NCBI GenBank assembly: GCA_049301135.1
Contig: JBAQKP010000018.1
Coordinates: 1-14,756, forward strand
Source of the DNA: JAYXXU01 sp049301135
GTDB taxonomy: Bacteria > Pseudomonadota > Gammaproteobacteria > Pseudomonadales > Moraxellaceae
Length of the DNA stretch: 14,756 nucleotides
Direction of reading: 5' to 3'
Part shown: piece after piece, positions 1-7,880 of the stretch
Layout: every line of letters begins with the position of its first letter
Numbering within the stretch: the stretch's first letter is position 1
Notes under the pieces: generated by a model
Told to the model about the DNA's origin: nothing
What the model saw: the letters and a program-made list of their open reading frames with translations, nothing else
Database searches by the model: none
Program-made: the position numbers and the translations under genes

Positions 1-608
1 CCTCACTGGTGGTGATGAGTACGGGGCTGTTTGTGCTGTTTTTGGCGGGTTTACGCTGGTGGAAAATTGGTTTGTTTGCGGGTTCATTGGCGCTGATTAT
101 TCCGATCATGTGGCAATTTGTCATGCACGACTACCAAAAACGCCGTGTCCTCACGCTACTCGACCCTGAAGCAGACGCACTCGGTTCTGGCTGGAATATT
201 ATTCAGTCCAAAATTGCGATTGGCTCAGGCGGCTGGTTTGGCAAAGGTTACCTCAACGGCACGCAGTCACATTTGCATTTTTTACCAGAAGGTCATACCG
301 ATTTTGTGATCGCGGCGTTTACCGAAGAATTTGGATTTTTTGGGCTGTGCTTGCTGATGCTGCTGTATATGTTGCTGATCTTCCGTGCCTTCCAAATCTC
401 TTATTTGACCTATGATAACTATGGTCGCCTGTTGGCTGGTGCAATCGCTTTGTCGTTCTTTGTCTATGTTTTTGTCAACATGGGCATGGTCGGCGGTATC
501 CTGCCTGTGGTTGGGGTGCCACTGCCTTTTATTAGCTATGGTGGTACAGCGATTATCACCCTAATGGCTGCTTTTGGCTTGTTGATGTCGATCAAGACCC
601 ATCGTTAA
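1..608 (+). CDS. mrdB: Rod-shape SEDS glycosyltransferase RodA (3' part)
   Basis: C-terminal part of RodA, the SEDS-family peptidoglycan polymerase that works with PBP2 in side-wall synthesis at the inner membrane. The 5' end lies outside the window and the open frame runs in from position 3. Visible are several hydrophobic segments, the loop motif LPEGHTDF around 288-305, whose Asp matches the essential SEDS aspartate (codon 300-302), and the C-terminal signature PLPFISYGGTA near 520-550. The ending SIKTHR is typical for the family. RodA rather than FtsW is chosen because of the closing segment and because rlpA follows, a common rodA-rlpA order. The gene ends at TAA 606-608. A separate promoter follows, so rlpA need not depend on readthrough. 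Confidence 0.93.
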   Translation, partial: SLVVMSTGLFVLFLAGLRWWKIGLFAGSLALIIPIMWQFVMHDYQKRRVLTLLDPEADALGSGWNIIQSKIAIGSGGWFGKGYLNGTQSHLHFLPEGHTDFVIAAFTEEFGFFGLCLLMLLYMLLIFRAFQISYLTYDNYGRLLAGAIALSFFVYVFVNMGMVGGILPVVGVPLPFISYGGTAIITLMAAFGLLMSIKTHR

Positions 609-626
609 TGCCAATATTCCGATTTT

Positions 627-654
627 TTGACAAAAACACATAAAATGTTACAAT
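627..654 (+). promoter_or_regulatory. Sigma70-type promoter upstream of rlpA
   Basis: TTGACA at 627-632 is a perfect -35 box, followed after 16 bases by TACAAT at 649-654, one mismatch from the -10 consensus. Expected transcription start is near 661. This leaves a leader of about 200 nt before the rlpA start at 863. An inverted repeat (GATCAA-AAA-TTGATC, 658-672) lies at the expected start site. Confidence 0.6.
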
Positions 655-862
655 TAAGATCAAAAATTGATCAATAAATCTGACCGGTGTCGATTTATTC
701 AGCTATTTTGATTTTTTTTTGGACATTTGTAGACAAGCTACTTAGGATTCAACTGAGTAAGCCGCAGTCTGGTGTACATCAGGTCGTCTGGTTTACGTCC
801 ACTTTCCCTGAATTTCTGTCTGGTCTAAAGGACTCGAACAGACCCAAAACGGAGTCGCAGTC

Positions 863-1555
863 ATGTCAAAAATGACCTATACCGCGCTGGCACTGTTTCT
901 AGCTTGCAGCCCAATGGCAAATGCAGAGCTGGTGCAATCTCAGCCACTCGCCAATACGACTGATAGCAGTTCGTTGGCAGGCTCATTATTAGAGCGCAGT
1001 GGCACGCCGAGCAATCTTGCCGTCACCACCCTACCAAATCTAACCAACACCCCTGTTAACAGCAGCGCACGGCTCGCTACGACACCCATCAACAGCGCAA
1101 AAGCGACTGTGATGGTTAAAACCGAAGAATCTGTCTCGATTGCGGTACGTCCAACACGCGAAGTGACCGCCAGCAGAAAACCGGTAGTGGTTGAAGAAGA
1201 CGGTCTAATGGATCGGATGAATGTGCTCGCAGCACAAACTGTCCGCCGCTTTAATCAAAGTGGCTTGGCCTCGTGGTACGGTCGCCAGTTCAATGGCCGC
1301 CCAACCGCGAGTGGTGAGCGTTTTGACATGCACGGTCTGACTGCCGCACATCGTTCACTGCCACTCAACTGTTATATCCGCGTGACTAATCAAGACAACG
1401 GCAAAAGTGTCGTGGTTAAAGTGAATGACCGTGGCCCCTTTCATGGCAATCGTATTTTAGATTTATCTTACGGTGCAGCACAGCAAATCGGTATCACCAG
1501 TCGTGGTGTCGGCAATGTCACCATCGAGCGGATTGATCCACCAAACGGTAAATAA
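863..1555 (+). CDS. rlpA: RlpA-like septal lytic transglycosylase, no SPOR domain
   Basis: 230-residue exported protein of the RlpA family, which cleaves glycan strands lacking stem peptides. Residues 1-21 look like a signal peptide ending at ANA. Cys15 sits in a poor lipobox, so lipoprotein status is uncertain. Residues 22-130 are a low-complexity Ser/Thr/Asn/Val-rich stretch. The double-psi beta-barrel domain spans about 133-224: GLASWYG at 134-140, then AAHRSLP with His163 and VNDRGPF with Asp189, matching the catalytic His/Asp pair described in Pseudomonas RlpA. The protein ends right after the barrel, so the C-terminal SPOR domain of many RlpA proteins is absent. GGAG at 851-854 lies 8 nt before the ATG at 863; a second in-frame ATG at 872 is less well placed. 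It lies just after rodA and ends at a strong terminator. Confidence 0.9.
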   Translation: MSKMTYTALALFLACSPMANAELVQSQPLANTTDSSSLAGSLLERSGTPSNLAVTTLPNLTNTPVNSSARLATTPINSAKATVMVKTEESVSIAVRPTREVTASRKPVVVEEDGLMDRMNVLAAQTVRRFNQSGLASWYGRQFNGRPTASGERFDMHGLTAAHRSLPLNCYIRVTNQDNGKSVVVKVNDRGPFHGNRILDLSYGAAQQIGITSRGVGNVTIERIDPPNGK

Positions 1556-1568
1556 ACCGACTCAGATC

Positions 1569-1608
1569 AAAAAAAGCCCTGCAACGCGATACGTTGCAGG
1601 GCTTTTTT
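1569..1608. terminator. Bidirectional intrinsic terminator between rlpA and tyrA-aroA
   Basis: Perfect stem AGCCCTGCAACG / CGTTGCAGGGCT with a 5-nt loop (1587-1591), preceded by seven A (1569-1575) and followed by six T (1603-1608). It can stop rightward rlpA transcripts and leftward tyrA-aroA transcripts, whose stop codon is only 27 nt away. Confidence 0.93.
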
Positions 1609-1634
1609 GTGGGTGTTCATTCAGCTAGATGCGG

Positions 1635-3908
1635 TCAAACCACCGTCAATTTAAGACCGGCTGCCTGTGACAGGCTGACAAAATTTGGAAAACTGGTCGC
1701 TACCGTCTCTGTGCCATTGATCTGGATCGTACCGCTTGAGCGCAGCGCCGCCATCGCAAAGCTCATCGCAATCCGATGATCATGCTGACATTCGATCACT
1801 GCACTACCAAATACGGCTGGATACTCACCCGCCTTGCCTTTACCCTGAATGATCATCCCATCTGGTGTCGGTGTGCAATCAATCCCCAGCGCCAGCAAGC
1901 CATCAGCCATCACCTGAATCCGATCAGACTCTTTCACCCGTAGCTCTGCCGCACCGGTCAGGACGGTTTGACCTTCGGCGCAAGCAGCAGCAACAAAAAT
2001 CGCCGGAAACTCATCAATCGCCAACGGCACTTGGTCTTCAGGAATATGAATGCCTTTCAGTGAACTGGCTTGAATCCGAATATCGGCGACCGGCTCGCCG
2101 CCTGCCATCGCTTGATTTTCGAGGCTGATGTCAGCGCCCATTTGCTTTAAGATTTCAATCACGCCAGTACGGGTTGGATTAATCCCAACTTGCCGCAGTG
2201 TCACGTCAGAGCCAGCCGCAATCGCTGCACCGACCATAAAAAACGCCGCAGACGAAATATCCGCTGGCACTTGAATGTCGGTTGCGGTGAGTTTGCCACC
2301 GCCTTGTAAGCTGACCACGTTGCCGTTGACTTGTACGTCATAACCAAACGCCCGCAACATCCGCTCGCTGTGATCACGGGTCGGTTCAGGCTCGACCACG
2401 GTGGTCGTCCCCGCTGCCCATAGACCGGCCAACAAAATGCCGGATTTGACCTGCGCCGAGGCCATTGGCAGATCGTAATGAATGCCTTGTAGGGTTTGGC
2501 CGCCCGTCACGCTGATCGGTGGCGTACCACGCTCACCGGTGGTTTGGATTTTTGCACCCATCAAGCGCAGCGGTTTGGCGATGCGCTCCATCGGGCGTTT
2601 GCTCAGCGATGGATCGCCGGTCATCACCGTGTCAAACGCTTGCGCCGCCAAAATCCCCGACAGCAAGCGTGTGGTGGTACCGGAATTGCCCATGTACAGT
2701 GCACCGACCGGCGGCTTTAGGCCATGCAAGCCCACGCCATGAATCGTCACCTCGCCGTTTTTAGGGCCTTCGATCACCACACCCATGTCACGGAAGGCTT
2801 GCAAGGTTGCCAAAGCATCCTCGCCTTCCAAAAAGCCCGTCACGTGGGTCGTGCCTTCAGCCAGCGCACCAAACATAATCGAACGATGCGACACCGATTT
2901 ATCACCAGGGATCGCCAGTGTGCCGTTCAGTGTGCCGCCAGCAGCAAGCAAAAATTGTTGAGTCACAGTCGTGGTTTCCATATTTTCCATGTAGGGGGTT
3001 TTGGCCAGCATATGACCAAAATGTTTACGCGCCGCTTGCGCACGGGTCAACATCCCGATCAGAGGTTCAGAATCACGCTGCGCAATCAGTTGTCGCAACG
3101 TGGCCATTTGGGTTTCAAACGCATCCAATGCCAACAACACCGCATCCCGATTGGCTAAAAAAATATCATGCCACATCAGCGGGTCACTGGCCGCAATACG
3201 GGTAAAGTCACGCAAGCCACCGGCTGCGTAGCGAAAAATTTCGAGATTATTATGGTTACTGGCCAACTGTTCAATCAAATTAAACGCCAACAAGTGCGGT
3301 AAATGACTGGTTTGCGCCAAAATCTCATCATGCTGCGCGACGGTCATGCTCAAGACCTCAGCCTGCGCTGCCCGCCACAAGTGTACTACCCGCTGTAGTG
3401 CCACAGGGTCGGTTGACGGCAGCGGGGTTAAAATCACCTTATGATGCGCAAACAACTGCGCATGGCCAGCCGCCACACCGGACTTCTCTGCCCCTGCAAT
3501 CGGATGTGCCGGTACAAAGCCACTCGGCAACTGCGAACCAAACACCGCCTGTGCGGCCGCAACCACATTGCCCTTGGTGCTGCCGACATCAGTAATAATC
3601 GCATCAGCACGCAGTACCGGCGCAATCGCCCGTAATACCGCTTCGGTGGCCTGTACCGGCATCGCCAGCACAATCAAATCCGCATCGCGTGCCGCATCGG
3701 CTGGATCGGCAAAGCCGAGGTCAATTACCCCAAGATGTAACGCCTCGGTCAAGGTACTCTGCGAGCGGGTACTCGCCACAATCTGCCGTGCCAAACCTTG
3801 TGCACGAATCACCCGCGCCAGACTCGACCCAATCAAGCCCAGTCCAATAAAGGCCACTCTTTCGAATTCAAAACACGGGGCGACCGATGCTGCTGCTGAA
3901 TCAGACAC
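1635..3908 (-). CDS. aroA: Fused prephenate dehydrogenase / EPSP synthase (TyrA-AroA)
   Basis: Bifunctional cytoplasmic enzyme for aromatic amino acid synthesis, 757 aa from the chosen GTG at 3908. The TyrA half (about 15-290) shows a Rossmann motif GLGLIGS (22-28), HPIAGAE, and SHLPH, typical of NAD(P)-dependent prephenate/arogenate dehydrogenases. The AroA half (about 316-757) shows GDKS, GNSGTTTR, SAQVK, RDHSE, NPTRTG, DEFP and LRVKESDR. The sets GDKS, SAQVK, RDHSE and NPTR are the marks of class II EPSP synthases. The fusion is known in Acinetobacter-like bacteria. Start: GTG 3908 has AGAGGA nine bases upstream, and an extended -10 box lies at 3958-3966. The in-frame ATG at 3974 would be upstream of that promoter, so it is rejected. 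A tyrA label would be equally fair. Confidence 0.95.
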   Translation of the reverse strand: MSDSAAASVAPCFEFERVAFIGLGLIGSSLARVIRAQGLARQIVASTRSQSTLTEALHLGVIDLGFADPADAARDADLIVLAMPVQATEAVLRAIAPVLRADAIITDVGSTKGNVVAAAQAVFGSQLPSGFVPAHPIAGAEKSGVAAGHAQLFAHHKVILTPLPSTDPVALQRVVHLWRAAQAEVLSMTVAQHDEILAQTSHLPHLLAFNLIEQLASNHNNLEIFRYAAGGLRDFTRIAASDPLMWHDIFLANRDAVLLALDAFETQMATLRQLIAQRDSEPLIGMLTRAQAARKHFGHMLAKTPYMENMETTTVTQQFLLAAGGTLNGTLAIPGDKSVSHRSIMFGALAEGTTHVTGFLEGEDALATLQAFRDMGVVIEGPKNGEVTIHGVGLHGLKPPVGALYMGNSGTTTRLLSGILAAQAFDTVMTGDPSLSKRPMERIAKPLRLMGAKIQTTGERGTPPISVTGGQTLQGIHYDLPMASAQVKSGILLAGLWAAGTTTVVEPEPTRDHSERMLRAFGYDVQVNGNVVSLQGGGKLTATDIQVPADISSAAFFMVGAAIAAGSDVTLRQVGINPTRTGVIEILKQMGADISLENQAMAGGEPVADIRIQASSLKGIHIPEDQVPLAIDEFPAIFVAAACAEGQTVLTGAAELRVKESDRIQVMADGLLALGIDCTPTPDGMIIQGKGKAGEYPAVFGSAVIECQHDHRIAMSFAMAALRSSGTIQINGTETVATSFPNFVSLSQAAGLKLTVV

Positions 3909-3957
3909 GCGATGTATTCCTCTGTCCGGCCATTTTAAAATCTCTAAAAACCGCGCC

Positions 3958-3966
3958 AGTATAGCA
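3958..3966 (-). promoter_or_regulatory. Extended -10 promoter for tyrA-aroA
   Basis: On the minus strand the sequence reads TGC-TATACT, a TGn-extended -10 box with no good -35 at the right distance. The predicted transcription start is near 3951, giving a leader of about 43 nt with a good ribosome binding site before GTG 3908. Confidence 0.5.
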
Positions 3967-4109
3967 AAAGCCATGAAAATCTGGCCGTAAATCAGCCGTC
4001 ACAATTGTGATTTTGGGACATTCAGATGGCCTAGCTTCACATTGATGTTTTGGTAGATCTCGCTACTCTATTCCTTAGTCTTAATGCTATTAAGTTTCGA
4101 GGTAAGATC

Positions 4110-5024
4110 ATGGCACGCCACTTGTTGCAACCCCGTCAGGTTCAATTTGATCTGAGCCAGTCGCCCTTGCATTGGATTCCCAATGATCCACTGGCCAGCC
4201 ATCTGATTAATGGAATTAACCTGCTCCTGCCAGAAGGTGAGCTGTGGTTTTGTCGTGTGTATAACCAAGCGCTGCCACTGATTACCGATTCTGATCTGCG
4301 AGAAGAAGTCAAAGGCTTCATCCGCCAAGAAGCGATTCACTCACGTGCGCACAGCAAGGCCGAGCAATTTTTGCAGCAACATGGGATGTTGACGCAACCA
4401 TTTCGTAGCAAAGTCGAGTGGACATTTAAGCAACTGCTCGCCGATAGCCCCTTTAATCTGCGTCCACTGAATAATCCAATGCTGGAAAAACGCTGGTTGA
4501 TTTTTCGGGTTGGGGTGATTGCGGCGATTGAGCATTTTACCGGTGTACTCGGTCAGTGGTGCATGGACAATACCAGTTGGGACAAGGCTGATCCAACGAT
4601 GGCGGATTTGTTCCGGTGGCATTTGGCTGAAGAAGTCGAGCATCGCACAGTGGCGTTTGATTTATTTGCGCATTTATGCAAAACCGAATTGGGCTTTTAT
4701 ATCAGTCGTCAGGCACTGATGGCGTTGGTATTTCCCTTGTTTATTTATTTCCTAACGGAAGGTGGTCGTTCTTTGGCGCGGCAAGATTCTAGTCAATACG
4801 CGCAGTGGATTGGTCGGTCGTCGGTTATTCGCCTATTGTTTGAATTGGAGCGAGTCGGCAAAACCACTGAAAACGTGCCGACCTTTAGCTTCCTCGTGGC
4901 GGCGACGTTGCGTTGGATTTCACCACGCTTTCACCCGATTCATGAAGGCAATACCGAACAGGCGCTGGCTTATTTGGCTCGTTCACCTGCTGCACAAGCG
5001 GCGGCTCTGCGGCAAGCGGCTTAA
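4110..5024 (+). CDS. PF10118-type putative metal-dependent hydrolase
   Basis: 304-residue protein resembling the PF10118/COG3687 family, annotated as predicted metal-dependent hydrolases; the substrate is unknown. Sequence evidence is the spaced set E44, E74-x-x-H77, E141 and E175-x-x-H178, the ligand pattern of a ferritin-like di-iron four-helix bundle. WFCRVYNQALP (46-56) around the first helix is also family-like. A hydrophobic stretch near 203-217 could be a membrane-associated helix, and no signal peptide is seen. Start: ATG 4110 has GAGG at 4099-4102, seven nt upstream; the GTG at 4050 has no such site. It is transcribed away from tyrA-aroA. A weak promoter candidate is TTGATG (4042-4047) with TACTCT (4064-4069). 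It is the last host gene before the prophage. Confidence 0.8.
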   Translation: MARHLLQPRQVQFDLSQSPLHWIPNDPLASHLINGINLLLPEGELWFCRVYNQALPLITDSDLREEVKGFIRQEAIHSRAHSKAEQFLQQHGMLTQPFRSKVEWTFKQLLADSPFNLRPLNNPMLEKRWLIFRVGVIAAIEHFTGVLGQWCMDNTSWDKADPTMADLFRWHLAEEVEHRTVAFDLFAHLCKTELGFYISRQALMALVFPLFIYFLTEGGRSLARQDSSQYAQWIGRSSVIRLLFELERVGKTTENVPTFSFLVAATLRWISPRFHPIHEGNTEQALAYLARSPAAQAAALRQAA

Positions 5025-5139
5025 AAATTTGGCACCAAAATGAACTAACGTAGGTCGGATGGTGGAGGCATTCATCACTATTGCTTGTGGCTGGCTTCAC
5101 GCCTTTGTGACTTACTAATCTAATCTGCACTAGAAGAAA

Positions 5140-5180
5140 GTGGGATGAAGTGAGAAAAAACGGGATGAGGTGGGATGAAG
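5140..5180. repeat. Short direct repeats GTGGGATGAAG
   Basis: GTGGGATGAAG occurs at 5140-5150 and again at 5170-5180, with a third variant, ACGGGATGAGG, at 5160-5170. They sit in purine-rich DNA within the gene-free stretch 5025-5317. They may be part of the transposase-binding array at the prophage left end; they are too short and uneven for a CRISPR array. Confidence 0.5.
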
Positions 5181-5254
5181 CTAGTATTTGCAAGGGTTTA
5201 CGGGTGATAGCTGACTGATCTGGGTTTTTGCGTATTTATGCCTACATTTGCACT

Positions 5255-5288
5255 AAAAAAACCGCCCGTGAGTTTGGCGGTGTTTTTT
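5255..5288. terminator. Terminator after the leftward repressor operon
   Basis: Stem ACCGCC (5261-5266) with GGCGGT (5276-5281), loop of nine bases, seven A on the left (5255-5261) and six T on the right (5283-5288). It works on paper in both directions; the gene next to it is the leftward ORF ending at 5318, so it most likely ends the repressor transcript. Confidence 0.75.
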
Positions 5289-5317
5289 ACGTTTTATTTT
5301 GCACTAGATCGGCTTGA

Positions 5318-5527
5318 TCAGTGATGGGTGGCGGATTGTAGTGCGGCGTGTACACAGCCGAGCGCAGCTTCTACAACATCTTCCCCCGTGCCTTCCATTT
5401 CTAACGCTATGACAACCCCACCTTGGTTGATGCGTATCGTGATCTTGCAGGGTGTTACTGGTTCTGAATTGGCTTTTATCATTTGGATGATGTTGCCTAG
5501 GTCAGTGGCGTTCTGTGGTTTGATCAT
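5318..5527 (-). CDS. Small hypothetical protein after the repressor
   Basis: 69-residue protein that I do not recognise. It starts with ATG at 5527, three bases after the stop of the repressor gene, so the two are very likely co-transcribed and perhaps coupled. The sequence is not low-complexity: it mixes a charged N-terminal part, a central hydrophobic beta-like stretch (ITIRINQGGVVIALEME) and an Ala/His-rich end. There is no signal peptide or membrane segment. Position downstream of the repressor at the prophage edge suggests a phage accessory or immunity-linked protein. That is only inference. Confidence 0.6.
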   Translation of the reverse strand: MIKPQNATDLGNIIQMIKANSEPVTPCKITIRINQGGVVIALEMEGTGEDVVEAALGCVHAALQSATHH

Positions 5528-5530
5528 ACG

Positions 5531-6004
5531 TTATGCAGCACTCCTTATCAGCAGTTCTATGGTTGGTCGCATCTCATCTGGATGCGGTGCGTTAGCGTAT
5601 AGCTGGTAAATAGCTAAAATCAAGTGACTTTTTTGTTTTGGCGACATTTTGCGCCGTGTTTGTTCCAAAACCGCCTCTAAAGTTTCAATAGATATTTCAA
5701 GCACCTGCAAATTCAGGCTGGTGGTGTCGCTTTTTGCATTTAACACGGGTTGTGCTGTCGCCTGCGGGTATGGCTCGCCTATGCCCTCTTTAAGCCATAT
5801 CGGGTCACAGCCTATTGAATCCGCCCATGTTTGCAGGGTGTTGGATAACGGGCGTGTACGACGCGATCTGGAGCTTTGAAAGGTGGATTTGTTAATGCCA
5901 TAACGTGCTGCCCATGCAAATGGCTCTTCACCATTCATAAGCTGCTCCATACGTTCCCAGAATGCTGCTCCAGCTTCCTGCTTTGACTGCTGTTTGTTTT
6001 GCAT
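5531..6004 (-). CDS. Phage CI-like repressor
   Basis: 157-residue regulator. Residues about 13-75 form a helix-turn-helix like the phage CI repressor N-terminal family (PF07022 type): FWERMEQLMNGEEPFAWAARYGIN, with WAARYGINKST as the recognition part, then PIWLKEGIGEPYP, which is typical right after this HTH. There is no recognisable LexA-like peptidase domain; the C-terminal half is probably helical and may dimerise. It is transcribed leftward, divergent from the Ner-like gene, the c/ner layout of Mu-like phages. Its start codon lies inside one of the repeated TTTTGCATAA sites, which suggests autoregulation. The gene looks intact. Confidence 0.82.
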   Translation of the reverse strand: MQNKQQSKQEAGAAFWERMEQLMNGEEPFAWAARYGINKSTFQSSRSRRTRPLSNTLQTWADSIGCDPIWLKEGIGEPYPQATAQPVLNAKSDTTSLNLQVLEISIETLEAVLEQTRRKMSPKQKSHLILAIYQLYANAPHPDEMRPTIELLIRSAA

Positions 6005-6154
6005 AAGACCACCAGTGTTTAAGCAAAAGCGTTATGCAAAGAAAGCCTCGTTTTGCAAAATAAAAAACATACTGATTTCAACAACATGCTAGAAATGAAT
6101 GCTTTCCAGCCAAATCAATATGCAAAAACCATTACATTGAATACTTTTGCATAA
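5997..6154. promoter_or_regulatory. Operator cluster between repressor and ner genes
   Basis: Five related 10-base sites: TTTTGCATAA at 5997-6006 and 6145-6154 (identical), its reverse complement with one change at 6032-6041, TTTTGCAAAA at 6051-6060, and ATATGCAAAA at 6118-6127. The first covers the repressor start codon and the last overlaps a -10-like CATAAT (6150-6155) for rightward transcription. This fits a repressor/Ner switch region that controls both divergent promoters. Which protein binds cannot be seen from sequence alone. Confidence 0.6.
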
Positions 6155-6201
6155 TACTATGGCGTTAGAAGTGATGAACAACACTTCAATTTTCCAAAAA
6201 A

Positions 6202-6218
6202 ATAGCCGATTTGGCTAT
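6202..6218 (+). other. Small hairpin in ner leader
   Basis: ATAGCC (6202-6207) and GGCTAT (6213-6218) form a 6-bp stem with loop GATTT just before the ner ribosome binding site (AAGGGA, near 6224-6229). It could be a dyad operator or a leader hairpin. Confidence 0.35.
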
Positions 6219-6235
6219 GTGGTAAGGGATGAATC

Positions 6236-6502
6236 ATGAGCTGGCACAAGCAAGACATTAAGGCTGCTATCTACAAGCGGGGCTATACAATGGCTCAACT
6301 TGCTAGAGAAAATCAGCTTTCTGAATCCACTGTCCGTGATGCCTTAAACCGTCCAATCGCAAGCGGAGAGCTTGTCATATCAAGGTTTCTCGACATTCCC
6401 TTACATGAACTGTGGTCTAAGCGTTGGACTAAAAACGGCCAGCGCATTCGCCCTCGTTACGCTGACAAGCATAGCACGCAAAAACGGGGAATTGCTCAAT
6501 GA
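6236..6502 (+). CDS. Ner/Nlp-like DNA-binding regulator of Mu-like phage
   Basis: 88-residue protein of the Ner/Nlp (SfsB) family. The N-terminus MSWHKQDIKAAIYKRGYTMAQLA, followed by LSESTVRDALNRP and LHELWSKRW, matches the family layout of an HTH followed by the ELWPSRW-like segment. In Mu, Ner turns down both the repressor and early promoters. AAGGGA lies about seven nt before ATG 6236. The stop overlaps the transposase start (ATGA, 6499-6502), so the two are translationally coupled. The last 20 residues are basic, as expected for DNA contact. It looks intact. Confidence 0.88.
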   Translation: MSWHKQDIKAAIYKRGYTMAQLARENQLSESTVRDALNRPIASGELVISRFLDIPLHELWSKRWTKNGQRIRPRYADKHSTQKRGIAQ

Positions 6503-7880
6503 AAGTCTATTTTAGCATTCAAGAGCTTTTGAGTATGCAAATTCAAGGCATGCCGAACAGTCGGCAGGCTTTTGAATACCGCGCAAAAAAAGAGGACTGG
6601 GGCTTTCGTGAGGTCAAGTCCAATGGACGAAATGGCTCGCGCCGTGAATACCTTGTCCCAACTGAAGTGGCTATTGCTGTGCATCAGCAGTTGCTACAGC
6701 AAGCCGCTGATGCTGCCCCCGCCCTGCCCGTTGTCATAGACCAAACCCAGCTACCCGCTGTGGTTGCACCGTCCCAACTTGCAGACTGGCAACGCCAGTG
6801 TGCCGAGGCTCGGCTGGTGCTGGTGCGTGAAGTGCAGCAACGCATGAAAGCGGGTGGTAAGAAAACTGCGGCTTTGCAGTCGGTTGTCGATGATGCGTCA
6901 GCAGGTGTGTTGGCTGCGCATTTACAGGGTTTTGTATCGATTGCCAACGCCCGTGCCGGTGATGACCGTGCTATTTCACGCCGTAGTTTGTTCGAGTGGG
7001 TCGGTCTGGTTGAACAGGCCGAGCAGCACAAACAGTCGGCAGTGGCCTTGCTTGCACCGAAACCACGTGCGCAAAAGATTCCAACGTGGGCGGGTGCATT
7101 GCTGAAAGTCTGGGGACAACCGCAAAAACCAAACCTCACCACCGTGCTGGATATGCTGCCGCAGTTTTTGCCAGCCGGTGTGGAATGCCCAAGCTATTCA
7201 CAAGCATATCGTTTTTTGAGTGAGAAGGTCGGCAACGTGGAGCGTGAAAAAGGCCGGATGGGTAGCCGCAGCCTGAAGAATATCCAGCCCTTTATCCGCC
7301 GTGATACCACGATTTTGCAGCCGTCGGATGTGTATACCGCCGACGGCCATTGCTTCGATGCTGAGGTGGCACACCCAAGCCACGGGCGGCCATTCCGGCC
7401 TGAAATCACTGCGGTGGTCGATGTGGCCACGCGGGTGATGGTCGGTTGGTCGCTGGATCTGGCGGAATCAGGTTGGGCGGTGTTGGATGCGATTCGGATG
7501 TCAGCCACGCACTACGGTGTGCCTGCGGTGTTCTATGTTGATAACGGGTCGGGCTACAAAAACGATCTGATGAAAAATGAAGGGCTTGGCTTGCTGGCAC
7601 GGCTTGGCACGTCGAGTGAACACAGTCTGCCGTACAACTCGCACGCACGCGGGATTATTGAACGCAGTCACCAGTCTGTGTGGGTTAAAGCAGCTCAGAA
7701 TCTGCCGACGTATATGGGCAAGGACATGGATGACCAAGCCAAACAGCAGGCGTTCAAAGTGACTCGTAAGCAGATCAAGCAGTTTGGGCAGTCCAATCTG
7801 ATGCTGCAATGGTCTGAGTTTGTGCAGGTGGCCGAGCGTGTGGTGGCTGAGTACAACAATAATCGGCCACGTCTTCACAC
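6499..7880 (+). pseudogene. MuA-like DDE transposase, C-terminus lost
   Basis: Transposase of a Mu-like phage. Residues 1-70 match the Mu DNA-binding winged-helix (YFSIQELLSM...EYLVPTEVAIAV). The rve/DDE core follows from about 275, with Asp282 (TADGH), Asp348 (YVDNGSG) and Glu388 (GIIERSH) as the likely catalytic triad. From about residue 455 (after AEYNNNRPRLHTP) the frame enters DNA that reads well on the opposite strand as a tail protein, and the open frame stops at 7998 with a 499-residue product. MuA is 663 aa, so the C-terminal beta-barrel part and the MuB/ClpX-contact region are missing, and no MuB gene follows. The catalytic core might still fold, but normal transposition is unlikely. 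Confidence 0.85.

Larger units (their letters stand above)
5126..5308. repeat. Candidate left end of Mu-like prophage (TGCACTA repeats)
   Basis: The motif TGCACTA occurs three times in the same direction at 5126-5132, 5249-5255 and 5300-5306. The first and last share nine bases, TGCACTAGA. It lies exactly where a Mu-like phage should have its left end, just outside the leftward repressor gene. Spacings of 123 and 51 nt are similar in pattern to the L1, L2 and L3 transposase sites of Mu (one long gap, one short). The phage terminus would start with TG, possibly at 5126. This is inference; a short motif can recur by chance. Confidence 0.35.

Noticed and set aside
687..875. 62-codon frame from GTG in the rlpA leader, overlapping the rlpA start
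   Set aside because: No ribosome binding site, odd composition, and it overlaps the well-supported rlpA start in another frame.
1800..1808. Another TGCACTA inside aroA as a transposase site
   Set aside because: It lies in conserved host coding sequence; a 7-mer is expected by chance a few times in a window this size.
2482..3990. Several long rightward open frames antisense to tyrA-aroA (for example 2724-3158 and 3568-3990)
   Set aside because: They mirror the codon pattern of the fused enzyme on the other strand and show no family features.
5140..5180. GGGATGAAG repeats as a CRISPR array
   Set aside because: Units are only about 11 bases with uneven spacing, no spacer pattern and no cas genes.
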